In this document: positions 49,574-59,428 of the stretch, in pieces
Layout of the letters: each line of letters opens with the position of its first letter
Numbering within the stretch: the stretch's first letter is position 1
NCBI GenBank assembly: GCA_947367855.1
Contig: CANBFE010000008.1
Span: 1 to 64,000 of the forward strand
DNA: 64,000 nucleotides
Source: an uncultured Lachnospiraceae bacterium
GTDB lineage: Bacteria > Bacillota > Clostridia > Lachnospirales > Lachnospiraceae
Direction: 5' to 3'
The notes under the pieces: generated by a model
The model's database searches: none
Told to the model about the DNA's origin: nothing
The model's input: the letters and a program-made list of their open reading frames with translations, nothing else
Translations under genes and position numbers: made by a program

Positions 49574-51358
49574 ATGACAGATTTTATAATACGTTTTTTC
49601 ATTTCCAATATTGTGATTGGCCTCATAATCTGCATTCTGCTGGCAGCCCGGCGCCTGCTGCGGCTCACGGACCGGACCCGTTACCATCTGTGGTTCCTGC
49701 TTCTGGGCGCCCTGACCGTTCCCTTTCTGCCACTTGGAACCATCCGGATACCCCGGCTGCTTTCCCTTTCCGGAGCCTGGAATTCTCCCTCCGCGCCCCG
49801 GGCGCTTCCGGCGGAGGGCGCAGCAGCCGCTTCCGGCGCCCTGGACTGGATGAACGATTTCAGCCTGTCCGCGGGCAGCCGCATGCCTTCCTGCGCAGGA
49901 ACTTTTCTGGGCATTCTCTGGGCTGCCGGAATCCTGTTCGCAGGAATCCGGCTTCTGCGGTCCGCTGCCGTTCTGCATGCCGTGAAAAAATCCGCGCTGC
50001 CCCTGCAGAACCCCCATATAGGCATGGTATACCAAAACTGTCTGAAGGAGATGAAGATTCGCAGAAGGATTCCCATATACAGCTCTGCATTTCTCAAATC
50101 TCCCATGATTACAGGCCTTTTTCTGCCGCAGATTTACCTCCCCATCCAGCTGGCGGAGGATTTTCATGCAGTGGAAATACGCTACATGCTGCTCCACGAG
50201 CTTCAGCACTATAAACACAGGGACGCCCTGCCCAATGTCTGGATGAACCTGGCCTGTATCCTGTACTGGTTCAATCCCCTGGTCCGCTATGCCCTGCGGG
50301 AAATGCAGAACGACAGGGAAATCGCCTGTGATACATCGGTTCTACAGATGCTGCGCAGGGAAGAATACAGGAATTATGGCAGTACCCTGCTCCGTTATGC
50401 GGAACAGATCTCCCGCTCCCCCTTTCCCCTGGCAGCAGGACTGAGCGGAAGCATGGGACAGATGGAAAGGCGAATCCGGAATATTGTCGGCTACCAGCCG
50501 GTCTCTCTCCGCAAAAAACTGGGAAGCGCAGCTGCATTTGTCTGTACCTGCCTCCTTCTGTCCGCCTTCCTCCCCGCCCTGTCCGCAGTATCAGCAGACC
50601 ATGGATATTATGTCTTTGAGGAAGATGACAGCCGCATTGCCTATGTTGACTACAGTGCTGATTTCAAGGATGCCTATGGAAGCTTTGTGCTCTACGACGC
50701 AGACCGGGGGCAATGGATGATCTACAACAGGGATGCCGCCCTCAGGCGTGTTCCCCCGGCCTCCACATACAAGATCTACGCAGCCCTGCACGCCCTGGAA
50801 AGCGGCGTTATCACCCCCGGCGCCTCCCTGCTGCCCTGGAACGGGCTCCGCTATCCCTACGATACCTGGAATGCGGACCAGACTCTGGAATCCGCCATGA
50901 CAGATTCCGTCACATGGTATTTCCAGACACTTGACAGGCAGATGGGCCTGGAATCCATCCGGGAATTTATCCGGAAAATCGGTTACGGAAACCAGCTTGC
51001 GGAGGGGGATGCCGATACTTACTGGCTCAATTCCTCCCTGAAAATCTCACCTGTGGAACAGGTGGAGCTGCTGCAGAAGTTTCATGAAGGAACGCTTCCC
51101 TTTTCCTCCGAAAATGTGCGCACCGTTGAGGACAGCATCCGTCTGTCCGTCACGGAACAGGGCACACTCTACGGAAAAACCGGCACGGAATCGGCAAACG
51201 GCCGGAATCTCTCCGGATGGTTTGTGGGATACCTTGAGCACGGGGAGGGGACATACTATTTTGCCACATACATGCAGAAGGATGACTATGCCTCCGGTAC
51301 CACTGCCGCAGAGCTGACCCTGAAGATTCTGTGTGAACTGGGGATTTGGGCGCAATAG
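49574..51358 (+). CDS. blaR1: BlaR1-type beta-lactam sensor protease
   Basis: This 594-residue protein is full length for the family. Its N-terminal part has four membrane segments and an M56 zinc protease motif HELQH at residues 208-212 with a downstream EIACD. The extracellular C-terminal sensor (about 350-590) is a class D beta-lactamase-like domain with the acylated Ser in PASTYK (about 397) and KTGTES near 534. Beta-lactam acylation outside should activate the protease inside and lead to BlaI loss. It faces the MecA-like gene end to end (10-nt gap). Confidence 0.92.
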   Translation: MTDFIIRFFISNIVIGLIICILLAARRLLRLTDRTRYHLWFLLLGALTVPFLPLGTIRIPRLLSLSGAWNSPSAPRALPAEGAAAASGALDWMNDFSLSAGSRMPSCAGTFLGILWAAGILFAGIRLLRSAAVLHAVKKSALPLQNPHIGMVYQNCLKEMKIRRRIPIYSSAFLKSPMITGLFLPQIYLPIQLAEDFHAVEIRYMLLHELQHYKHRDALPNVWMNLACILYWFNPLVRYALREMQNDREIACDTSVLQMLRREEYRNYGSTLLRYAEQISRSPFPLAAGLSGSMGQMERRIRNIVGYQPVSLRKKLGSAAAFVCTCLLLSAFLPALSAVSADHGYYVFEEDDSRIAYVDYSADFKDAYGSFVLYDADRGQWMIYNRDAALRRVPPASTYKIYAALHALESGVITPGASLLPWNGLRYPYDTWNADQTLESAMTDSVTWYFQTLDRQMGLESIREFIRKIGYGNQLAEGDADTYWLNSSLKISPVEQVELLQKFHEGTLPFSSENVRTVEDSIRLSVTEQGTLYGKTGTESANGRNLSGWFVGYLEHGEGTYYFATYMQKDDYASGTTAAELTLKILCELGIWAQ

Positions 51359-51368
51359 GGCGCCCTTC

Positions 51369-53522
51369 TCACGGTATGTTTCTGCCAAACCAGTATTCCA
51401 GTACCTCCCTGTCCCTCTGCACCACATATCCGCTTCCGCCCCTGCCCTTCACATCTTCTACCATATTAACGATCATTATAGGCCGTTCTGCCGTCTTTTC
51501 CGCCGTAAATACTGCCATCCATCCAAGCTCCGTTCCGGTGGTATCACTCTGGGAGGACTTGATCTCCGCAGTTCCCGTCTTCCCTGCCAGTACCACATCC
51601 TCCCTGTGCAGCCCGTATCCCGTGCCGCCCGGTGTGTTGACGATTCCCTTCAGGGCCTCCAGAACCTCCTGCGCCGCCGTCTCGGAAAATGCCCCGGGAA
51701 TCCAGTACTCCGCAGGCTCCTCCTCCCGGCAGATCCAGGGCTGTACCATATTCCCCTCATTGCAGAATGCCGTATACAGGCAGGCCAGGTGGAGCGGATT
51801 GACCAGTATCTGTCCCTGTCCATAACCGCTGTCCGCCAGCTGAATCTCCGACTCCATAGTCTCTCCGTTGGAAAAGCGGCTGCCCGCCATCCTTACCGTA
51901 AAGGGCACCGGTTCCCCAAATCCCAGTCTCCCCAGCGCGCCCTCAAACTCCTCCGCACCGATTTCCAGCGCCGCCTTGGCAAAGTAGATATTGTCTGAGT
52001 AAATAAGCGCATTGTACAGATTTGCCGGAGTGGCAGGATGCAGCGTAGTCACGTAATAACCGCCCCAGGAGCTGTCCTTCTGCCATCTGGCCCCGTCATT
52101 CCCAAAATCCTCCAGGGGATCAATGGCTCCGGCGTCCAGTCCCACCGCAGCCGTCACCGGTTTAAACGTGGACCCCGGACACCAGGCCTGGCGAAAGCGG
52201 TTGTACAGGGGCATATTCTCATCCTCGTTCATTTCTGTCCATTTTTCCGACGAAATTCCAATGATAAAATCATTGCTGTCACAGGCGGGCGTACTGACCA
52301 GGGCCAGAATCTCCCCTGTATGGGGATCCATGGCCACACTGCAGCTCTTGTCCCCACGGAATTCCTCATACAGCACCTGCTGAAGTCCGGCGTCTATTGT
52401 AAGCTTTATGTCTTTCCCATGCTGCACTGCCGTACATGCCAGTTCCCTTTTCTCCCTTCCGTCTCCATCCGTGATATAGATCCGATACCCGTTTTTTCCC
52501 CTCAGTTCCGTCTCAAACAGGCTCTCCAGACCGCTCCTGCCTATGACGCTGGCTGCAGTATAGCCCTCCCCCGCATGCTTCTCCAGATCCTCTGCCGTGA
52601 CTCCCTGGACATACCCCACCAAATGGGCAGCCGCCTCCCCCATGGGATAGCTGCGTACTGTCTGATCCTGTATCATCACGCCCGGAACCTCCAGAAGCTT
52701 CTCGTGCCGCTCCAGTTCCCGAACGGTTTCCTCATCCGCCTCCGGAGAGGTCAGTTTCCGCTCATCCACCCTGGGAATCAGTTTCAGCGGGACAAAGGAG
52801 TCCTCCTTCACCCATCCTGCGGACAGCTTTTTCCGGATGGTTTCCTCCTCCATCCCCAGGATTTCCGCAACCCTCTGAACCGTCACCTCCTCCTCTGCCT
52901 TTCCGGGCACAATGCCCACTGAGGATACCACCCCTTTTCCCGCCAGAACTTCCCCGTTCCTGTCCACTATCCGCCCTCTCTCCGCCTGTGTCGCCGAGAC
53001 TCTGACCTTATCCCCGGAACCCAGCCCCGGAAAAATCAGGGAATCCGACCAGACCAGACGCAGCCCTTCCTCCCCGGGCAGAAACAGCGCCTCGTTCTCA
53101 AAGCTGATATTTCCGGCCACTGTGTCAAAGGAAGCGTGATATGTCACAATTTCCCCTTCCGGGTCGTATCCGGTTATCTCAATCTCCAGATTATCCATCT
53201 CCATGCCTGCATATATAGCGGAATTGCGGCTGACAAAATCTTCCCTGGACAGATTGCCGGATGCCTCCGTATCCAACATGGCATACATTTCCTCATATTC
53301 CCCCAGGGACAGAAGCGTCATATACTTTTTCAGCAGATCCGGGGCAGTCTCCTCCTGCTTTTGGGAAACCAGGGGCAGTTCCTCTTCCCCCGCGGCGTCT
53401 GGTTTTGCCATAAAATATACCGTCCCCAACAGAATAATGATTACCGGAATGCCCCCAAAAATCATGAGCTTTGTCAAAATACGGCCTTTTCTGTTATTTC
53501 GTCTTCTTCCATGTCTTCTCAT
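51369..53522 (-). CDS. MecA-like penicillin-binding transpeptidase
   Basis: This protein is about 717 residues from ATG 53522 (AGGAGG six bases before; a second ATG lies two codons upstream). It has a basic N-terminus, one membrane helix and an NTF2-like MecA-N domain (LLKKYMTLLSLGEYEEMYAMLD). Next come a PBP dimerisation domain (RGRIVDRNGEVLAGKG) and a transpeptidase domain. The catalytic motifs are STFK (Ser451), YSDN and KTGTAE (Lys648). MecA-N plus transpeptidase is the layout of PBP2a-type low-affinity PBPs. The facing blaI-blaR1 pair and upstream BlaI box suggest beta-lactam-inducible resistance. Low affinity itself cannot be read from sequence. Confidence 0.9.
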   Translation of the reverse strand: MRRHGRRRNNRKGRILTKLMIFGGIPVIIILLGTVYFMAKPDAAGEEELPLVSQKQEETAPDLLKKYMTLLSLGEYEEMYAMLDTEASGNLSREDFVSRNSAIYAGMEMDNLEIEITGYDPEGEIVTYHASFDTVAGNISFENEALFLPGEEGLRLVWSDSLIFPGLGSGDKVRVSATQAERGRIVDRNGEVLAGKGVVSSVGIVPGKAEEEVTVQRVAEILGMEEETIRKKLSAGWVKEDSFVPLKLIPRVDERKLTSPEADEETVRELERHEKLLEVPGVMIQDQTVRSYPMGEAAAHLVGYVQGVTAEDLEKHAGEGYTAASVIGRSGLESLFETELRGKNGYRIYITDGDGREKRELACTAVQHGKDIKLTIDAGLQQVLYEEFRGDKSCSVAMDPHTGEILALVSTPACDSNDFIIGISSEKWTEMNEDENMPLYNRFRQAWCPGSTFKPVTAAVGLDAGAIDPLEDFGNDGARWQKDSSWGGYYVTTLHPATPANLYNALIYSDNIYFAKAALEIGAEEFEGALGRLGFGEPVPFTVRMAGSRFSNGETMESEIQLADSGYGQGQILVNPLHLACLYTAFCNEGNMVQPWICREEEPAEYWIPGAFSETAAQEVLEALKGIVNTPGGTGYGLHREDVVLAGKTGTAEIKSSQSDTTGTELGWMAVFTAEKTAERPIMIVNMVEDVKGRGGSGYVVQRDREVLEYWFGRNIP

Positions 53523-53545
53523 AAGCATCCTCCTCTTTTCAAATC

Positions 53546-53557
53546 TTACATATGTAA
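53546..53557. promoter_or_regulatory. BlaI/MecI operator
   Basis: The perfect 12-bp palindrome TTACATATGTAA contains the bla/mec dyad TACA-NN-TGTA. It lies 24 nt before the MecA-like gene start, in the 5' leader. Confidence 0.85.
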
Positions 53558-53598
53558 TATTTATGTCCAAAAAAATTGCAGCATTATCTGCCTTTTTA

Positions 53599-53627
53599 AT
53601 ATTACAACAGTAAGAATTGAAAGTCAA
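53599..53627 (-). promoter_or_regulatory. promoter of the MecA-like gene with second operator
   Basis: The minus strand reads TTGACT (53627-53622), a 17-nt spacer, then TAATAT (53604-53599). A second, weaker dyad TTAC-N4-GTAA (53602-53613) overlaps the -10. With the box at 53546-53557 this gives two candidate BlaI sites about 56 bp apart. Confidence 0.65.
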
Positions 53628-53685
53628 GAAAAAAGAAAAGTCCTGACGCAGCAATCCCCACAGCAGGACCTTTCTTCCAGAGCCG

Positions 53686-54867
53686 TCAGTTCAACAGCGA
53701 CCTGTATATTGTGGCAATGTCTTCTTCCGAAAGCAGCTTCCGGGTATTGGCCGGGGAACCGGAAGCCAGTGCATCCCGGGTCATCTTCGGTATCTTTTCC
53801 AGAAATTCCTCCCTGTCTATGCCGTATTCCTCCGGCGTGGGAATGCGGCAGAATTCACAGAGTTCCCTGCAGGCCCGGATAAACTTCTCCGCAGCCTCCA
53901 GATCCGTGTCCTCCCCGCCCGCTGCTCCCATGGCCCTTCCCAGGTCCGCAAAACGGTCCGCAGCCTCCCGGTACACATAGGCAAAGCAGGTACACAGCAA
54001 CATGGCATTACTGATTCCGTGGGGCACATGGAACAGGGCGCCGATGGGGCGGCTCATGCCGTGAATCACCGTCACGGAGGCATTGTTAAAGGCAATGCCC
54101 GCCTCCAATGCGGCCAGGCTCATCTGCATTCTGGCCTCCTCCGCCGATATGGCAGCTTCACAGCCATTTGCTTCCGCCGCGGCATAACATACAGGCAGGT
54201 ACTTGAAAATCCGCTTCACCGCGCTGACTGCCAGTGTATCGGTCATGGGCTGTGCCTTTCTGGAGGTATAAGCCTCCGCCGCGTGGCAGAGGGCATCCAG
54301 TCCGGTGGCGGCCGTAATGGCAGGGGGCGTTGTCCGCGTAAACCTGGGATCGTCCACCGCCATATCCGGCATCAGATTCCTGCCCTTCAGCAGCATCTTG
54401 ATATCCGCCTCCGTATTGGTGATAATGGTAAACTGGGTGGCTTCCGAGCCTGTTCCGCTGGTGGTGGGAATGGCTGCCATGGGAGGCAGGGTGCCCGTGA
54501 TTTCCTTTCCATACCAGTCATTGATGGAACCGCCTTTCACTGCCACCACGCCGATGGCCTTCATGGTATCAATGGGGGAACCTCCTCCCACTGCAATGAG
54601 AAAGTCGCATTTCTCCTGGTCCCAGACTGTCTTTCCTGCCTCCACCATCCTGTCCGTGGGTTCTCCTGTGACCCCCGCAAAGACAGCATACTCCACCCCT
54701 GCCCCTGCAAGCATTTCCTGAACCGCCTCCACATTTTTCAGCTTCACCATCACCGGGTCCGTGACAATTAAAGCCTTGCTGCCGCAGCCTGCAATCACCG
54801 GGGCAGCCTGCTCCAATGCGCCCTCCCCGTAAAAGATCTGCTTTGGCATGATCAATTGATAAGACAT
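53686..54867 (-). CDS. iron-containing alcohol dehydrogenase
   Basis: This NAD(P)-dependent dehydrogenase of the Fe-ADH superfamily is about 393 residues from ATG 54867 (GAAGGAG upstream; an earlier in-frame start has no site). Nucleotide-binding GGGSPIDTMKAIG is at about 96-108. Metal ligands lie in LDALCHAAEAY and VIHGMSRPIGALFHVPHG. It is the last gene of the inositol cluster. No iolA is seen here, so it may handle an aldehyde product of the pathway; the substrate is not readable. Confidence 0.88.
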   Translation of the reverse strand: MSYQLIMPKQIFYGEGALEQAAPVIAGCGSKALIVTDPVMVKLKNVEAVQEMLAGAGVEYAVFAGVTGEPTDRMVEAGKTVWDQEKCDFLIAVGGGSPIDTMKAIGVVAVKGGSINDWYGKEITGTLPPMAAIPTTSGTGSEATQFTIITNTEADIKMLLKGRNLMPDMAVDDPRFTRTTPPAITAATGLDALCHAAEAYTSRKAQPMTDTLAVSAVKRIFKYLPVCYAAAEANGCEAAISAEEARMQMSLAALEAGIAFNNASVTVIHGMSRPIGALFHVPHGISNAMLLCTCFAYVYREAADRFADLGRAMGAAGGEDTDLEAAEKFIRACRELCEFCRIPTPEEYGIDREEFLEKIPKMTRDALASGSPANTRKLLSEEDIATIYRSLLN

Positions 54868-54947
54868 GTCTCCTTCTCCCTTCTTCCCACCGCGGCGCAG
54901 CAGCATTGAAACGTCCGCCTGCTCTGCGCCCCTTTGGACATTTTGCA

Positions 54948-55967
54948 TCAAACAGCGTCCATCTCCGAAACCTTTACCGGCCTGTGCTCTTCCACGGACC
55001 GCCTGGCTGCCAGGCCGATCTTTACGGACTGCATTCCCGCGTGGATTCCCACCGGCACCTCTCCCCCCGTCTCACAGGCATTTACAAACTGTCTCATCTC
55101 CTCCGCAAAGGATTCCATATACCGCTCCAGGAAGAAAAACAGCGGCTTCTCCCCGGTAACGCCCTCCCCGTTGGAAATCACCACCGTGGAAAGGGTATCG
55201 TTGGCCGTGGCAGCCATGCCCTTTGAGCCGAACAGCTCTGCCCTCTGGTCATAGCCGTAGACAGCCCGCCTGGAATTGTCAATGACCGCCAGAGCGCCGT
55301 TTGTCATTTTCAGGGTGATAATGGCCGTGTCCACATCCCCCTGCTCCCCGATGGCCGGGTCCACCAGTACCGCAGACTGCACATAAACCTCCTCCACATC
55401 GCTGTCTGTGAGGAAACATGCCATATCAAAGTCATGGATGGTCATATCCAGGAACATGCCGCCGGAAACCTTGATATAAGCCGGATTGGGAGGCTCCGGA
55501 TCCCTGGAGGTAATCTTCAGGATATGGGCCTCCCCTATCCTGCCTTCGTCATAAGCCTTCCGCACCGCCGCAAAATTATGGTCAAACCGCCGGTTAAAGC
55601 CCACCTGGAATCTACAGTCCGGATGGGCTGCCAGGGCGTCCGCCACCGCCTGAATCCGCTCCAGGGCATGGTCCACCGGCTTCTCGCAGAACACATGTTT
55701 TCCCGCCTCAATGGCTTCTATGGAGACAGCCGCATGGGTATCCGTGGAAGAACAAACCAGTACCGCGTCTATCTCCGGATCGCCCAGAATCTCCTTATAA
55801 TCCCTGCAGACCTTCTGCACACCCAGGTTCCGGATAAGCTTCTCCGTTTCTTCATTTATGTAAGGGTCCGCCACTGCCTTCACACAGGCATTTTTCACAT
55901 GATAGGTTATAGACTGCAAATGTACCTTTCCGATGCGCCCCGCACCGATGATACCGATATTGATCAT
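54948..55967 (-). CDS. iolG: inositol 2-dehydrogenase
   Basis: This enzyme oxidises myo-inositol to 2-keto-myo-inositol with NAD, the first catabolic step. It is about 339 residues from ATG 55967 (GGAGG upstream). The Rossmann motif GIIGAGRIGKVH is at the N-terminus, EKPVDHAL carries the conserved Lys, and the catalytic region DMTIHDFDMACFL has the Asp-His pair. It matches the GFO/IDH/MocA family and the iol context settles the assignment. It follows iolE by about 208 nt with no gene between. Confidence 0.92.
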   Translation of the reverse strand: MINIGIIGAGRIGKVHLQSITYHVKNACVKAVADPYINEETEKLIRNLGVQKVCRDYKEILGDPEIDAVLVCSSTDTHAAVSIEAIEAGKHVFCEKPVDHALERIQAVADALAAHPDCRFQVGFNRRFDHNFAAVRKAYDEGRIGEAHILKITSRDPEPPNPAYIKVSGGMFLDMTIHDFDMACFLTDSDVEEVYVQSAVLVDPAIGEQGDVDTAIITLKMTNGALAVIDNSRRAVYGYDQRAELFGSKGMAATANDTLSTVVISNGEGVTGEKPLFFFLERYMESFAEEMRQFVNACETGGEVPVGIHAGMQSVKIGLAARRSVEEHRPVKVSEMDAV

Positions 55968-56175
55968 TTCTTCCTCCATTCTGCCGGTTTACACGGCCAA
56001 TCCGTCTTTCTATTCTCTTCCTTCCCATGCCGCCCCGTAAGCCGCGGTTTCCGGCGGGTTCCCTTGGCCAGGCATCCTTTCCCTTTGTGCGGCCAGGCGC
56101 TCTATAGAGCATCCAGCCTCACTCCCGCATCCGCAAAATCCGCGTCTACACGCTCCTGTTTCTGCCAAAATCCCC

Positions 56176-57069
56176 TCACAGCCCTGCCTTCTGTGCAATA
56201 TACTGCCTGGCCTTAATGGCATATTCCAGGGGATTGGCCACCGCCGGGTCCTGCTCCGCCTCCACAAGCACATATCCCTCATAGCCCGTATTCTCAAGAA
56301 TATCGAAGATGGGCGCAAAATCCAGGCTGCCGTCCCCGGGCACCGTGAAGGTCCCCAGTCTCACCCCCTGAAGAAAGCTTAGATTCTCCGCCTTCACCTT
56401 TTCCACCACCTCCGGACGGATATCCTTCAGATGGACATGCCTGGTTCTGGAGGCATACTTTTTCAGCACCGCCAGATAATCCTCCCCGCAATAGGCCAGA
56501 TGGCCGCTGTCAAACAACAGTCCCACCAGTTCCGGGTCCGTATGTTCCATCATCCGGTCAATTTCCGCCGCCGTCTGCACCACGGTTCCCATATGATGAT
56601 GAAAAGTCAGGGCGATTCCCATATCCCTGGCCACCCTGCCCAGTCTGTTCAGGCCGTTGCACAGCAGGTCCCACTCTCTGTCGTCCATACAATATTTGTC
56701 CCGGAAAATGGATTTCTCCGTCCCCTGGATGGAATGTCCCTGTTCGGAAACGCCCACCACCTTTGCCCCCATCTCCTTGAGAAAAGTGATGTGTTCCACA
56801 AAGCCCTTTTCTGTCTCCTCGTAGGGCGCCGTGGTGAGAAAGGTGGAATACCAGGCATTGCAGATCTGCATGCCCCGCAGTTCCAGGGCCTTTTTCAGCA
56901 CCGCCGTATCCCTGGGATATTTGTTCCCCACCTCGCAGCCTGTAAATCCTGCCAGGGCCATCTCCGACACACACTGCTCAAAGGTATTTTCCGCCCCTAA
57001 ATCCGGCATATCATCATTGGTCCATCCGATGGGCGCTATGCCCAAACGTACCTTTTTCCTGTCTAACAT
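56176..57069 (-). CDS. iolE: myo-inosose-2 dehydratase
   Basis: This enzyme removes water from 2-keto-myo-inositol to form the diketone that IolD cleaves. The 297-residue TIM-barrel of the xylose isomerase-like family has the N-terminal GIAPIGWTNDDMPDLG signature, TFHHHMGTVVQ and LLFDSGHLAYCG with metal ligands, and HVHLKDIRPEV. The ATG shares one base with the iolD stop (TGATG), so translation is coupled. Confidence 0.93.
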   Translation of the reverse strand: MLDRKKVRLGIAPIGWTNDDMPDLGAENTFEQCVSEMALAGFTGCEVGNKYPRDTAVLKKALELRGMQICNAWYSTFLTTAPYEETEKGFVEHITFLKEMGAKVVGVSEQGHSIQGTEKSIFRDKYCMDDREWDLLCNGLNRLGRVARDMGIALTFHHHMGTVVQTAAEIDRMMEHTDPELVGLLFDSGHLAYCGEDYLAVLKKYASRTRHVHLKDIRPEVVEKVKAENLSFLQGVRLGTFTVPGDGSLDFAPIFDILENTGYEGYVLVEAEQDPAVANPLEYAIKARQYIAQKAGL

Positions 57070-58988
57070 CAGTATTTCCTCGCCTTCTCCAGATTTTTCC
57101 GCATCTCTTCATGGGCCTCCCGCACCTTTTCGTTCCGGGAATGCCCTGCAAGCCCCACATGCCACCAGGCCCCGTAGCCGTCCGTCATGGTCTTGGGCAG
57201 GACCTTGATGTCAATGAGGGTGGACACCTGCTGCTTTAAGCTGTCCTCCAGGGCTGCGTCCAGTTCCTCCATGTTTTTCACCCGGTAGGTCTTTACCCCG
57301 TACCCGGCAGCACAGGCTGCAAAGTCAATGGGCATCAGCTCTCCCAAAAGCGCCCCCTCCTGGTTCCGGAAACGGAATTCCGTGGCCAGATTGCCCATGC
57401 CGTTTGACATCTGCAGATTGTTGATGCAGCCGAAGCCGCTGTTGTCAAAGAGCAGCACATTGATCTTCTGATGCTCCTGGATAGATGTGACTAACTCCGA
57501 ATGCAGCATCAGGTAGCTGCCGTCCCCGCACATGGCATAGACCTCCCGGTGAGGCTGTGCCAGTTTGGAACCCAAAGCTCCCGCAATCTCATAGCCCATG
57601 CAGGAATAGCCGTATTCCATATTGTAGGAACAGCGCTCATCCGAGGTCCACATGCGCTGCAGATCCCCGGGCAGGGAACCTGCTGCCCCCACGCAGACGG
57701 CATCCGCCGGAATCTTTTCCCGCACCCTGGCCACCACCGCCGTCTGGGTGAGACCGCTGCCTGTCATCTGGTGGAATTCCGGTATGGTCCCGGGGTCTCC
57801 CGCCGCAATCAGGGGCCTGAATCCCTGGCCGTAGGAATAGGCGGACAGCCGCTCCATCTCCCTGGCCCACTCCGCCCTGGCTTCCCTGACCTCGGTTCCG
57901 TAGCCGCTGCGGTATCCTTTTTCCCGGAGCAGTCTCCCCAGTTCCAGAATGCCAAGCTTCGCATCCGCCACCACCTTCACCGCCCCCAGTTTGTAGGCGT
58001 CAAAGCGGGAAGTATTCAGGGTGACCACCCGGGCATCCGCCCTGAAAAGAGATTTGGAGGCTGTGGTAAAATCGGAAAACCGTGTGCCGATTCCCAGGAT
58101 CACATCCGCTTCCCCGGCAATGCCGTTTCCCGCACTGTTTCCCGTAACCCCCAGTCCGCCCAGATTATAAGGATGTGAAGACAGGCATGCCGTCTTTCCG
58201 CTCTGGGTCTCCGCAAAGGGAATCCCGAATTCCTCGCAGAACTGCTCCAATGCTTCTCCCGCTTCCGAATAACGGACGCCTCCGCCGCAGATCACCAGAG
58301 GCTTCTTCGACTTTGCCAGCACCTCCGCTGCTTCTTCCAGTTCCTCCCGGGCAGGCACACCTCTCACAATGCGGTGCACTCTCTTCCGAAAGAATTCCTC
58401 CGGGAAATCACAGCATTCCCCCTCCACGTCCTGGGGCAGGGAGATGCACACCGCCCCTGTCTGGGCCGTATCCGTCAGCACCCGCATGGCATTTATCATG
58501 GCGGACATCAGCTGCTCGGGCCTGGCAATCCTGTCCCAGTACCGGCACACCGCCCGGTAGGCGTCATTGGTGGTGGTTGCCAGGGAATTCACCTGCTCAA
58601 ACTGCTGCAGCACCGGATCCGGCTGTCTGGTGGAAAAGGCATCTGCAGGAAACAGCAGCAGGGGAATATGGTTCACCGTGGCCGTAGCCGCCGCCGTAAT
58701 CATGTTGGCAGCCCCCGGCCCAATGGAGGAGGCGCAGGCGATAATCTTCCTCCGGTTGTTCTGCTTGGCAAAGGCCGTGGCAGCATGAGCCATCCCCTGC
58801 TCGTTTTTTCCCTGGTAAACCTTCAGCCCGCCGGGGCAGCTGTCCAGTGCCTCCCCCAGTCCGCATACAATTCCATGGCCGAATATGGTAAAAATACCTT
58901 CCACAAATTTGTTTTCCTGCCCGTCAAAGGACACGTACTGGTTATCCAGAAACCGTACCAGTGCCTGTGCGGTAGTCATATATGCCAT
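57069..58988 (-). CDS. iolD: 3D-(3,5/4)-trihydroxycyclohexane-1,2-dione hydrolase
   Basis: This thiamine-diphosphate enzyme opens the inositol-derived ring to 5-deoxy-glucuronate. It is 639 residues, normal for IolD. The N-terminal Pyr domain has the catalytic Glu near residue 60 region. The central domain follows, and the C-terminal PP domain carries the Mg/ThDP motif MCGDGSYLMLHSE ... FDNSGFGCINN. A GGTGGG site precedes the ATG. It is preceded by a 440-nt stretch with a tandem repeat array, and iolE follows directly. Confidence 0.93.
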   Translation of the reverse strand: MAYMTTAQALVRFLDNQYVSFDGQENKFVEGIFTIFGHGIVCGLGEALDSCPGGLKVYQGKNEQGMAHAATAFAKQNNRRKIIACASSIGPGAANMITAAATATVNHIPLLLFPADAFSTRQPDPVLQQFEQVNSLATTTNDAYRAVCRYWDRIARPEQLMSAMINAMRVLTDTAQTGAVCISLPQDVEGECCDFPEEFFRKRVHRIVRGVPAREELEEAAEVLAKSKKPLVICGGGVRYSEAGEALEQFCEEFGIPFAETQSGKTACLSSHPYNLGGLGVTGNSAGNGIAGEADVILGIGTRFSDFTTASKSLFRADARVVTLNTSRFDAYKLGAVKVVADAKLGILELGRLLREKGYRSGYGTEVREARAEWAREMERLSAYSYGQGFRPLIAAGDPGTIPEFHQMTGSGLTQTAVVARVREKIPADAVCVGAAGSLPGDLQRMWTSDERCSYNMEYGYSCMGYEIAGALGSKLAQPHREVYAMCGDGSYLMLHSELVTSIQEHQKINVLLFDNSGFGCINNLQMSNGMGNLATEFRFRNQEGALLGELMPIDFAACAAGYGVKTYRVKNMEELDAALEDSLKQQVSTLIDIKVLPKTMTDGYGAWWHVGLAGHSRNEKVREAHEEMRKNLEKARKY

Positions 58989-59039
58989 ACTTTTCCCACC
59001 TTTCTATCCACTCTCTCTGACCTGATTTTATTTCTGTAC

Positions 59040-59397
59040 ATTCTTACGCTCTGCGATTTTGTATTCCTGTGCATTCTCATTTCCGTACTTTTTGCATCCC
59101 TGCGCATTCTTACTCTCTGTGATTCTGCATTCCTGCACACTCTCATTTCGGTACTTTTGTATCTCTGCACATTCTTACTCTCTGTGATTCTGTATTCCTG
59201 TGCATTTTCATTTCCGTACTTTTTGTATCTCTGCGCATTCTTACTCTCTGCGATTCTGTATTCCTGTGCATTTTCATTTCCGTACTTTTTGTATCTCTGT
59301 ACATTCTGACTCTCTGTGATTCTGTATTCCTGCACACTCTCATTTCGGTACTTTTGTATCTCTGTACACTCTTATTCTCTGTGTTTCTGCATTCCTG
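59040..59397. repeat. tandem repeat array of 65/66-bp units
   Basis: About five and a half units begin at 59040, 59106, 59171, 59237, 59303 and 59368. Each contains ATTCTTACTCTCTGTGATTC and TCATTTCCGTAC-like blocks. Units are 65 or 66 bp through a one-base change in a T-run. On the minus strand they are open in two frames but switch frame between units, so they are probably not a gene. They occupy the iolD upstream region. Confidence 0.85.
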
Positions 59398-59428
59398 ACC
59401 CGGTCCCCCGGCCGCAGAGCTTTTCTGT

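Noticed and set aside
59040..59397. CRISPR array
   Set aside because: Units are near-identical throughout with no distinct spacers, and no cas genes are present in the window.
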